51,057 nucleotides of DNA from Brevinematales bacterium (GTDB taxonomy: Bacteria; Spirochaetota; Brevinematia; Brevinematales; Thermospiraceae). Positions within the stretch are counted from its first letter, which is position 1; each line of letters starts with the position of its first letter. The notes beneath the pieces were generated by a model that ran no database searches, was not told where the DNA came from, and was given only the letters and a program-made list of their open reading frames with translations. The translations under genes and the position numbers were made by a program. The stretch lies in NCBI GenBank assembly GCA_013177995.1, contig JABLXN010000025.1, positions 1 through 51,057 on the forward strand, read 5' to 3'. Below, one piece after another: positions 8,501-14,978 of the stretch.

Positions 8501-10615
8501 TAACCCCTTGAGTACATGATCCAGGACGAAGTATATTTTGTCCTCAAAGGTTTCTATCCCCTGCTGGAGAAAATACCTCCCTACTAAGTAATGGGAGAGG
8601 CATCTTTCCTTTTCGGTAAGGGCCAGGTACACCGCCTCTCGAGTTTGAGGATGACTCCAGACAATCATGCCTGTCTGAAGGGAGAGCAGTTTTTTCTCTA
8701 TCAAGGGGTCAAGAAGAGAAAGGGTTTCTTCCTCCGACACTCCTATCACGTTTCCCATCATTTCTAAGGTGAAGCGATTCCCGATACAACTGGCCAGTGC
8801 CACTAACCGACGACTATCCTCATCGAAGCTTTCAAGGATCTTTTGCACCTCCTGGCCACTTTGAGCACTCTGATAGGTGAGGATCTCTTTCTCTTTCCAT
8901 TTCCAGCCCCGATAGCCGTCAAAAAAGACAAGTTCCTCTCTGACTAATTCTTGCATGAGAGTTTCACACTGAAGTGGATTACCCTTTGTTTTTTCCAAAA
9001 AGATCCTTGCTAATTCCAGCACTTCCTCAGGTTTTTTCGCGAAGAGATCGGCAAGCCAGAGGCTAATCTCTTCTTCTGCCCATCCCTTCATCTCAACAAG
9101 ACGATAGGGAACTTTTTCAAACCATCGGGAAAAGGCTTCCCACTCGGAAACGCTCCCTTGAAAGACGGTGACTATCCCGATATAAGAGAGGTTCTGCCTT
9201 GCAAGATAGAGAAAGAGAAGTCGGCTTTCCTGATCGGCCCACTGGATGTTATCAAGGATGAGCCAGAGAGGTCTTTTTCTTGAAACGATGATTTGCAAAA
9301 ACTCACCAAAAACATACAAAAGCCTATGCTGAGCAGCCTCAGGGTCTAAGGTTTCTATGTCCCCTTTTGGCACAAAGACCTTTTCCATTTCGGGCAAGAT
9401 AAGGGTGAGAGCCTTTCCCTGGTCGGCTATTCTCTCCCAGGCTTCCTGAAGAGCCTTTTGTTCACTCACAGGAAGGATATAAAACTGTTGAAGAATATCA
9501 TAGAGAAATTGCCTGAGACCATGGTAGGGTGTGGATTGTCTTTCTCGGGAGAATCCTACCTTGACTCTCCACATGTCACGACTCTGGTATTCAGCTTCGA
9601 TGGTCTCAAGAAGGCGTGTCTTGCCAACGCCTTTTTCACCCACAAGCGCAACATGCTGGAGGCTTCCCAAGAGGCTTCTTCTCATCATTTCATCAAGGGT
9701 TTCTTTTTCTTTGCTTCGGCCGTAGAGTTTTCGAGAGAATTGAAGTTTTGGAGAGAAGTCTCTCTCCCCTAACGGGAATTCTTTGCATTCTCCTTCTTTT
9801 TGGTACCTCTGATAGGCCTTGTGAAGATCATAGAGAAGACCATAGGCACTCTGGTAACGTTTTCCAGGGTCTTTTTCCAAAAGTTTCATGATGATAGCCG
9901 CAAGAAGAGAGGGACAACTGGAGATTTTCTCAGGGCTTTGTGGCTTTTCTGCAAGATGGGCATGGACCCACCCGGCCATATCCTTTGCCTCAAAGGGGCG
10001 TCGGCCGGAAATCATCTCATAAAAGACCACGCCAAGGGAGTAGAGATCACTTCGCTGATCCACAGAAAAGGAGGTTCGTCCCGTCTGTTCTGGAGACATG
10101 TAGGGAAGACTCCCCTCCAGGATATTTCCCATCACGGTTCCGGCTATCTGAGAGATCCCAAAATCAGTGAGACACACCCTTTTCTGAGAGATGAGGATAT
10201 TGCTTGGTTTGAGGTCGAGATGAAGGATACCACGCTTGTGTACCTCGGCTAACGTTGAAACCACATGCAGGGCTATCGGGAAAAAGAGCTTGAGTGGTAC
10301 ACCACTGGGGTACTTTTCTAAGTATTTCTGGAGGGTGACTCCTTCAAATCTTTCCATCACCAGCGCAGGGACACCATCGATTTCTCGTAGATCATAGATT
10401 CTGACTACTCCATCAATATCAAGTTCTCGAAGCATTCCATATTCACGACGAAGGCGAAATACCTCCTCTGGTCTGGTGGACACAACCTGGAGGGTTTTGA
10501 TCACGACGTCTCTTCCATCAGAGAGACGCCGACCTAAAAAAATACGTGATTGCCCCGTTTCAGCAAGGGGTGAGAGAATCTCATAATCCCGTTTGAGAGG
10601 TTCAAGGGTGCGCAT
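5537..10615 (-). CDS. Ser/Thr kinase - STAND-type ATPase - GAF - SpoIIE phosphatase fusion
   Basis: This is a 1692-residue cytoplasmic signalling protein. Residues about 10-285 are a Hanks-type kinase: VVIKTL supplies the lysine, HLDLKPSN the catalytic loop, DFGIS the metal-binding Asp, and SPEQTGR the APE region. The usual HRD is HLD here, so the Arg is missing. Residues about 315-700 form an AAA/STAND-like ATPase with Walker A GEKGVGKTRLLE and Walker B LWLILDN. A long helical TPR-like region follows. A GAF domain lies near 1275-1430 (GAEKGVFLYEKE). The end is a PP2C/SpoIIE phosphatase with EVGGDYYD, IGDVSGHG, YTDGLTEA and KDDVTFVLV. Kinase-ATPase-GAF fusions of this sort usually end in a histidine kinase or cyclase; here the output is a phosphatase. 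It probably controls an anti-sigma-antagonist switch. The targets are unknown. Confidence 0.9.
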   Translation of the reverse strand: MRTLEPLKRDYEILSPLAETGQSRIFLGRRLSDGRDVVIKTLQVVSTRPEEVFRLRREYGMLRELDIDGVVRIYDLREIDGVPALVMERFEGVTLQKYLEKYPSGVPLKLFFPIALHVVSTLAEVHKRGILHLDLKPSNILISQKRVCLTDFGISQIAGTVMGNILEGSLPYMSPEQTGRTSFSVDQRSDLYSLGVVFYEMISGRRPFEAKDMAGWVHAHLAEKPQSPEKISSCPSLLAAIIMKLLEKDPGKRYQSAYGLLYDLHKAYQRYQKEGECKEFPLGERDFSPKLQFSRKLYGRSKEKETLDEMMRRSLLGSLQHVALVGEKGVGKTRLLETIEAEYQSRDMWRVKVGFSRERQSTPYHGLRQFLYDILQQFYILPVSEQKALQEAWERIADQGKALTLILPEMEKVFVPKGDIETLDPEAAQHRLLYVFGEFLQIIVSRKRPLWLILDNIQWADQESRLLFLYLARQNLSYIGIVTVFQGSVSEWEAFSRWFEKVPYRLVEMKGWAEEEISLWLADLFAKKPEEVLELARIFLEKTKGNPLQCETLMQELVREELVFFDGYRGWKWKEKEILTYQSAQSGQEVQKILESFDEDSRRLVALASCIGNRFTLEMMGNVIGVSEEETLSLLDPLIEKKLLSLQTGMIVWSHPQTREAVYLALTEKERCLSHYLVGRYFLQQGIETFEDKIYFVLDHVLKGLSCAQPEEEGEMILSLVMRVVEQNKQSGAFAASYETLSQVSSLVATTGKREWFLRFYEAYAEASYYTAHYDTLEKNLQKLKEAGYDELVCFDLWILLMKALGSQEKYEEATSLFFHLSSLLSLPIPKHGLLAKAIPLLAEIRLTIGTLSEKRLQKMPVNKDPLAAKQARLLFSFSPLAFFTSPFLNVYMNLFGVKLSLVKGFFPETPFFLIATGIVFAGLGDKKRGNMVADLGLYLMEKLGYTKNMAGNYFIYYSFLYFWVHSQHEIPERLTRVYDIAVSRGDMEYAAYALMVMSLHQWQVSSSLALGKEYIRQNVLTIQGLGQTSQERVSRLCLQFVDNLVTPSDDPTSIEGEWYRESEFRPIHEKEEDFFALRYLTLYKLILAYLFDKYEVAYRIGKTTVEYDISTRSTPAYFLYVLFMGLTAAKLAQTPVGKHKREFLSWLSRAEHLYRLWAKLSSENYTPGWYLIRAERSLVLRKPWKALHFYGKAIESAHQSGYRLYEAIAFERRADFWESHGERLLAEQDRLQAFRLYKRWGAEAKVRHLGSCYPVLLAKVSSREDSTTHHTLTATGTQTVDLVTMVKASEALMGETEVDALLKRILTMVVENAGAEKGVFLYEKEDRLLVRAVKNPEQEAEVVSLAFEEYTDMPQRVIQYALQKDEELLVEDAQEESLFATDPYIIRQMVRSLLVVPVYRVGRRVGLVYLENNMGPGMFTRERIGTLRILLAQASIALQNVDLLSRVKDATRLETEMHLAKDMQIGLLPKKPSLVSYEVVGFMKTADEVGGDYYDVIDTSPGWVMIGDVSGHGFASGQVMAMTQTALQVLVRENPQRLPTEILRLANLAITYNIGNIFVEDFKYVTITALQMWENGKVVYGGQHQDIWVFRQRTQLVEVFSTDGLWLGIEDSLGRQESNKEFLVESGDIICLYTDGLTEARLDGEMVGDKAKEILQKWGKESLTVIQEKITEFIKQCEVKDDVTFVLVRKI

Positions 10616-10640
10616 ATAGCCCCCTTTTTTGTTCTGCTAT

Positions 10641-10669
10641 ATCGTAGCAGGAAAGGGGAAAAAAGTCAA
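10641..10669 (-). promoter_or_regulatory. Sigma-70 promoter for the kinase fusion gene
   Basis: On the minus strand TTGACT (10664-10669), a 17-nt spacer and TACGAT (10641-10646) lie just upstream of the AAGGGGG ribosome site and the ATG at 10615. Confidence 0.65.
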
Positions 10670-10692
10670 TAGCCTGAGAGCATTGTATAAAT

Positions 10693-10895
10693 GAGAGCCT
10701 TGCACGGGTGTTTTCTTCCCCTGTTTGGGTCAGGGGCTACGCCCCTGAAACCCCGCTTTTTCTGTTCACAAGGGCTTATTTGTCTTTTTTTTTATGAAAA
10801 AAATAGGCTTGTTTATTATGGAAAGAAATATTTTTATACTACTTTTTGCTTTTTATTACTTTCTTGAGACCTTTGCACATTCGTGCAAAGGTCTC
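10693..10895 (+). mobile_element. 202-bp MITE-like element, copy C
   Basis: Full-length copy starting GAGAGCCTTGCACGGGTG (one change in the terminal repeat), with the central hairpin and the terminal palindrome 10866-10895. The exact direct repeat TAAAT flanks it (10688-10692 and 10896-10900). Confidence 0.9.
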
Positions 10896-10907
10896 TAAAT
10901 ATGAAAT

Positions 10908-11316
10908 GAGACCCTTGCACGGGTGTTTTCTTCCCCTCTTTAGGTCAGGGGCTACGCCCCTGAAACCCCGCTTTTTCTATTTCCAAGGGCTTGTTTGTCT
11001 TTTTTATTCAAAAAAATAGGGTCATTTATTACTGCAAAGAATATTTTCATACTATATTTTGAGACCCTTGCACGGGTGTTTTCTTCCCCTCTTTAGGTCA
11101 GGGGCTACGCCCCTGAAACCCCGTTTTTTCCATTTACAAGGGCTTATTTGTCTTTTTTTGTTCAAAGGAATAGTTTTATTTATTACGTTAAGGAATATTT
11201 TTATACTATTTTTTGTTTTTTACCACTTTTTTGAGACCTTCGCACATTCGTGCAAAGGTCTCATTTTGTTTTTCACCACTTTTTCGAGACCTTTTGCACA
11301 TTCGTGCAAAGGTCTC
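10908..11316 (+). mobile_element. 202-bp MITE-like element, copy D, interrupted by copy E
   Basis: The left part (10908-11060) has the normal start and central hairpin but stops short. The missing right part, including the terminal palindrome, is found at 11268-11316, beyond a second complete element. Joined, the parts give about 202 bp. The outer flanks are the exact repeat GAAAT (10903-10907 and 11317-11321). The 160 nt between this element and the methyltransferase gene hold no gene. Confidence 0.9.
11061..11262 (+). mobile_element. 202-bp MITE-like element, copy E, nested inside copy D
   Basis: A complete copy in the same orientation as its host element, with terminal palindrome 11233-11262. 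The exact 5-bp repeat ATTTT flanks it (11056-11060 and 11263-11267) within the AT-rich part of copy D. This is direct evidence of transposition after copy D was in place. Confidence 0.92.
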
Positions 11317-11478
11317 GAAATGTCTTTTTGCCAGAAGGGGCCTGTTTGCACAATGGTTTCGAAAAGTAATTTTTTTTGAAAGCAAAACACAAATAAGTCC
11401 ATTTCAACGAAAACATAAAGTTTCAGAGATCAAGTCTCTCCTCTAAAAAAGTCAGAAGAGCAGTTTGTAATAGACTTT

Positions 11479-12384
11479 TTATGTTTTTTCAAATAAATTT
11501 TGTGACTTTTCTTTCCAACAAGCTATTCTTTTATTGGCAAGGTTAATGTAGTCTTCGTTAATTTCATATCCCACATAATACCTCTTGGACATAAGAGATG
11601 CCAAAGCAGTTGTACCGCTGCCCATGAAAGGATCAAGAACAATATCTCCTTTGAAAGAATAAAGTTGAATCAATCGATACGGAAGTTCTACTGGAAATGG
11701 GGCAGGGTGTCCTACTCTTTTGGCACTTTCTGCGTGAAATGTCCAGATAGATTTAGTCCATTCTATGAATTGGTCTCTTGTTATAGTATCTTCTTTATTT
11801 CCTTTATCTCGTTTATAATTCCCTTTTGAAAAAACTAAAATATACTCGTGAACATCTCGAAGGGTGGGATTGGCGGCACTTTGCCAGCTTCCCCAGGCTG
11901 TAGAGGGACTGGCACTAGAGGCCTTGTTCCAGATAATCTCTCCTCGCATGTAAAAACCTATTTCAATCATCATTCGTGAAATGTAATCAGAAAGTGGAAT
12001 ATATGGTTTTCTTCCTAAGTTGGCGACATTAACACAAGCCCTTCCCCCATTTACCAAAACGCGGTAGGTTTCTCTGAATACCTTTTCTAGGAGATGTAAA
12101 TATTCTTCAAGAGAGAGATCTTGGTCATATTCTTTTGAAACGTTATAAGGAGGAGAAGTTATCATCAAATGAACTGAACAATCAGGGATTTCTTTCATAT
12201 GTTCTGCTGAGCCAAGAATAATGGTATTAAGGTAAGATTCTGGAAACAAGTTTTCTTTATTTTCTACTATTTTATGAACCTTTAGTTCTTTGTAAAGTTT
12301 AGAATTGTAAAAACGTGTACTATCATGATTGATACGTCCAGGTGTTCCAAAAGCGCTGGTTTCGGTTCCTTTTTGTCTTTTCAT
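11479..12384 (-). CDS. Type II DNA methyltransferase, probably N4-cytosine specific
   Basis: This 301-residue beta-class amino-methyltransferase has catalytic motif IV TSPPYNV near residue 77 and the later AdoMet motif I DPFMGSGTTALASL near residue 255. SPPY favours N4-methylcytosine over N6-methyladenine (TSPPY versus DPPY), but the recognition site cannot be read from the sequence. The ATG at 12382-12384 overlaps the stop of the nuclease gene as ATGA and has GGGAG 5 nt upstream. An earlier GTG at 12390 is possible but has no good ribosome site. The pair is visibly richer in A/T than its neighbours and is bordered by mobile repeats, which fits acquisition by transfer. Its job is to protect host sites from the partner nuclease. 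Confidence 0.88.
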   Translation of the reverse strand: MKRQKGTETSAFGTPGRINHDSTRFYNSKLYKELKVHKIVENKENLFPESYLNTIILGSAEHMKEIPDCSVHLMITSPPYNVSKEYDQDLSLEEYLHLLEKVFRETYRVLVNGGRACVNVANLGRKPYIPLSDYISRMMIEIGFYMRGEIIWNKASSASPSTAWGSWQSAANPTLRDVHEYILVFSKGNYKRDKGNKEDTITRDQFIEWTKSIWTFHAESAKRVGHPAPFPVELPYRLIQLYSFKGDIVLDPFMGSGTTALASLMSKRYYVGYEINEDYINLANKRIACWKEKSQNLFEKT

Positions 12385-13256
12385 GAACACTCCCTCAGAT
12401 ATTCGAGAAATTTTATAGCCTTTTCTTCTTCATCACTTGAAAATTCATTAGCCAGACGTATAATTTCTCCTAATTTCTCTTTAGGAATCATGGAAGAAAA
12501 ATATAAAAGTTTCATGTTTAAAATCTTTGTTAGATATCCTTTGAGCATATTTATATTTTCTATAGTTAAAAAGCCTTGTTTAGGGGTTTCTTTTATGTAG
12601 TGTTTTTCCGTTGGATTTGGATATAACGACCAGAAGCCTTGAATGACTCCGCAACTTTTGAGAAAATCTACTTTTTCTTTATAGCTTTCGGAAATAGGAC
12701 TATTGCCTAAAACTATAATAGGAATAGAAGCGGATGCTGGGCTAGATACCCTGATCGCGATAGCCTTCCCCATGGCTTTAAGCATACTATCAGAGCGTAA
12801 AAGAGAAGGATTTCCTTGATGAGAGGTATAATCACCTATATATTTTATTTTATTGCTTTGATGATCATATTCGTAATTTGAAACAATACTCATTTTGATT
12901 TCAAAGATAAGCTTTATATTCTCAGGTTTTTGTATTGTTTCCGACGAAGTACAAAAGGCCAAGTCAGCTGGAGATTGTTTGGTGAGGCCAATCTCTTCAC
13001 AAACAACTCCATTTATAGCATAAAGGGAATTTTCTTTTGCAAGTGGAGATAAAAGTTCTTGACACCATTTTTCTGTAAAATCTCCAATCAAGGCATTTCT
13101 ACTTTGAAGAGTTTGCCCATTATTCTTCGTATCTTTTGGAACATAGGCATAATACTTTTGTCCAATGTAATAGAAAAGTTTTTCTGGAGAATTGTTTTTT
13201 AATGCTTCTTGAAAAAAAGAGATTTCTATTGCTGTATTCCAGAGAGAGTTTGACAT
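12381..13256 (-). CDS. Type II restriction endonuclease (PD-D/EXK-like)
   Basis: This 291-residue protein is directly upstream of the methyltransferase and overlaps it by 4 nt. SPADLAFC followed about 25 residues later by LIFEIKMSIVSNYEYD fits a PD-(D/E)XK active site (Asp of PAD, Glu and Lys of EIK). The GDFTEKWCQELL segment near residue 58 could supply the upstream acidic helix. I cannot name the isoschizomer family. The nuclease is translated before the methyltransferase from one mRNA, so tight coupling is expected; no separate controller (C) gene is visible. The start ATG has GAGGAG upstream and its own promoter. Confidence 0.75.
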   Translation of the reverse strand: MSNSLWNTAIEISFFQEALKNNSPEKLFYYIGQKYYAYVPKDTKNNGQTLQSRNALIGDFTEKWCQELLSPLAKENSLYAINGVVCEEIGLTKQSPADLAFCTSSETIQKPENIKLIFEIKMSIVSNYEYDHQSNKIKYIGDYTSHQGNPSLLRSDSMLKAMGKAIAIRVSSPASASIPIIVLGNSPISESYKEKVDFLKSCGVIQGFWSLYPNPTEKHYIKETPKQGFLTIENINMLKGYLTKILNMKLLYFSSMIPKEKLGEIIRLANEFSSDEEEKAIKFLEYLRECS

Positions 13257-13275
13257 GTGTTTTTTCTCCTCTTCA

Positions 13276-13305
13276 TATTATATTCTTATTTCATAGAAAA
13301 AGTCA
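13276..13305 (-). promoter_or_regulatory. Promoter of the restriction-modification operon
   Basis: On the minus strand TTGACT (13300-13305), an 18-nt spacer and a perfect TATAAT (13276-13281) lie about 20 nt upstream of the nuclease start. It overlaps the 57-nt gap to trmI, so trmI transcripts could also read in. Confidence 0.7.
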
Positions 13306-13313
13306 AAGTCTTT

Positions 13314-14105
13314 TCAAATCCAGTACTCCGGTCCATACTCTGGGGCCGGGCTACTCACCTTCTGGGCAAAGAAAAGATAGCCTGTATGTCCAATCATACG
13401 GTCAAAGGGACGGGTGAGGAATTCTTTCACACGGATTCCACGGGTCCACACCTCCATGGTGCGGATACGAACAAATCCCGTTTCTTCCAGTCGTTTCACG
13501 GTGGTTTGTACCTGTTCAATATTGGGGGAAAGAAATCCTACATGTCCCCCAGGACGAAGGGCCTGCCACACCTGAGGGACAATCACCCAGGGTGTGGGAA
13601 TGTCCACAAAGACGGCGTCCACTCCCTCTATGCCAAACCCCCCTTCGGCTACAGGATCCTTCAGAATGAATTCTACCCTCTCTGGTTTGCCAAACTTTTT
13701 CACATTGGCGATGGCCATTTCCTGGTGCTCAGGTCGTCTCTCAAAGCTATACACCCTTCCCTCACTTCCCACAATACGGGAGAGAAGTACCGTAAGCGAA
13801 CCAGAACCAGAGCCAATCTCTATCACCCTGGAACCACTCTCAATTCCGAGCTCTAAGAGAATGATTCCCGCCTCTTTGGGGTAAATGATCGTGGTACGCC
13901 GTTTCACCTTCATCATCAGGTCGGCAAGTGAAGGCCGAAGGACGTAAAAGGCCACACCCTTGTTGGTTTCTATACGATCTCCGAATTCAAGATTTTCTGG
14001 AAAGTGAAGGGTTCCATAATGCGTGGAAAAACACCCCCCTGGTTCATACGGAAGGAAGTACGTTTGTTCGTCGTGGTAGAGATAGAGCCATTCGCCCTTT
14101 TGCAT
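13314..14105 (-). CDS. trmI: tRNA (adenine-58-N1)-methyltransferase
   Basis: The protein has 263 residues. It methylates N1 of A58 in the T-loop of tRNAs using S-adenosylmethionine and usually acts as a homotetramer. An N-terminal beta domain (residues 1-65) is followed by a Rossmann methyltransferase fold with AdoMet motif EIGSGSGSLT near 95 and the acidic FERRPEH near 117. DIPTPW near 162 is the family's catalytic D-x-P-x-P-W. The ATG at 14103-14105 has AAAGGAG 6 nt upstream; a longer frame to 14201 lacks a ribosome site. The modification stabilises tRNA and is common in thermophiles. It stands alone between the restriction operon and a repeat-rich gap. Confidence 0.9.
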   Translation of the reverse strand: MQKGEWLYLYHDEQTYFLPYEPGGCFSTHYGTLHFPENLEFGDRIETNKGVAFYVLRPSLADLMMKVKRRTTIIYPKEAGIILLELGIESGSRVIEIGSGSGSLTVLLSRIVGSEGRVYSFERRPEHQEMAIANVKKFGKPERVEFILKDPVAEGGFGIEGVDAVFVDIPTPWVIVPQVWQALRPGGHVGFLSPNIEQVQTTVKRLEETGFVRIRTMEVWTRGIRVKEFLTRPFDRMIGHTGYLFFAQKVSSPAPEYGPEYWI

Positions 14106-14212
14106 GTCTGCTCCTTTCTGTTTGTTTCCCCTATATTGTAAAGGAAGAAACGAAAAAAATACAGAACTTCCCTCTTTGGGAGGGGAGAGGCTTTTTTTCA
14201 AGAAGGGAGAAG

Positions 14213-14265
14213 GCTATTACCCTGTTTCAGCTACAAAACGAGAGGCTGAAACAAAGAAATAGCCA
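14213..14265. repeat. Second hairpin repeat family, copy 2
   Basis: Arms 14213-14232 and 14246-14265 pair at 17 of 20 positions around a 13-nt loop. The arm GGCTATTACCCTGTTTCAGC differs little from copy 1 at 423-477, and both loops contain ACGAG. Confidence 0.78.
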
Positions 14266-14377
14266 TCGCTCCTGCCACGGTACAATATGCAAGAAGTCCA
14301 TATTAGGGAAACAATCTCCACGGGTTGGTGAGAGAATGCCTGTTCTTTCTCCACCTCTTTTTTTTCTGTACCCTACC

Positions 14378-14819
14378 GGGCCGCTTTTGCGGTCGTATAC
14401 TCCTGGTCTTGTAGCGGGAAAGTCCTTCCGAAGTGAGGGTACGTATCAGTTGAAAGTTGAAGGTTTGTAAAGTTTGAGACCCTTGCACGGATGTTTTCTT
14501 TGCCTGTCTGGGTCAGGGGCTACGCCCCTGAAACCCCGATTTTTCTGTTTACAAGGGCCGGTTTGTCTTTTTTATTCAAAAAAATTGGTTTATTTATTAC
14601 AGCACGGAATATTTTGAACTAATTTTTGTTTCTTTATTACTTTTTTGAGACCTTTGCACATTCGTGCAAAGGTCTCAGTTTATAAAGTTGGTTGCAAGGC
14701 TCAGGAGGACGAGTTGTGGTTGCCGAAGTCTCAAGGACGAGGCAATGTCGCCCACGGAGGAAGGACTTCCCCTGGATGGAAGGAGAGGATATTTTTCTCC
14801 TTGCCCGCAAAAGCGGCCC
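14378..14819. repeat. 15-bp perfect inverted pair bracketing MITE copy F
   Basis: GGGCCGCTTTTGCGG at 14378-14392 is repeated exactly in inverted orientation at 14805-14819. Each arm is also a small hairpin by itself (CCGC-TTTT-GCGG). The pair encloses the mobile element at 14476-14676. Whether it is an older element disrupted by the MITE or a coincidence of two small hairpins is open. Confidence 0.55.
14476..14676 (+). mobile_element. 202-bp MITE-like element, copy F
   Basis: Full copy nearly identical to copy A, with terminal palindrome 14647-14676. The exact repeat AGTTT flanks it (14471-14475 and 14677-14681). The flanks are again the 9-bp RTAAAGTTT tandem repeat, so copies A and F sit in the same kind of sequence. 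Confidence 0.9.
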
Positions 14820-14890
14820 ATTGTCCGTCCGAGGTGCATGCGTAGCATGCGACGAGGACAATACCTCTTTTGCCCCACGCGGGAGCGTTT
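14805..14890. other. GC-rich foldable segment upstream of the EF-G gene
   Basis: Outer arms ATTGTCC/GGACAAT (14820-14826 and 14856-14862) enclose an inner GCATGC-GTA-GCATGC hairpin. Bases 14864-14890 match 22940-22966 in inverted orientation at 24 of 27 positions. The segment lies upstream of the predicted promoter at 14919-14947, so it is probably not part of the EF-G leader. No gene is seen between 14677 and 14978. Confidence 0.5.
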
Positions 14891-14918
14891 CTACCCAAAT
14901 ATTTTTCCCAAAAAACTC

Positions 14919-14947
14919 TTTACAAAAATTCGAACCAGTGTTAAGAT
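14919..14947 (+). promoter_or_regulatory. Probable promoter of the EF-G operon
   Basis: TTTACA (14919-14924), a 17-nt spacer and TAAGAT (14942-14947) lie about 30 nt before the start codon. The -10 box has two mismatches, so the call is moderate. Confidence 0.5.
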
Positions 14948-14978
14948 AATAGGTGAAAAAACGCATCGGGAGGATGGT

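Noticed and set aside
159-11316. Repeats as a CRISPR array
   Set aside because: Copies are long, dispersed, in both orientations and flanked by target duplications, not regular short repeats with unique spacers; no cas gene is present.
14664-14978. N-terminal extension of the EF-G gene
   Set aside because: It lies partly in a mobile element and in G/C-rich foldable sequence, upstream of the likely promoter. A good ribosome site supports the start at 14979.
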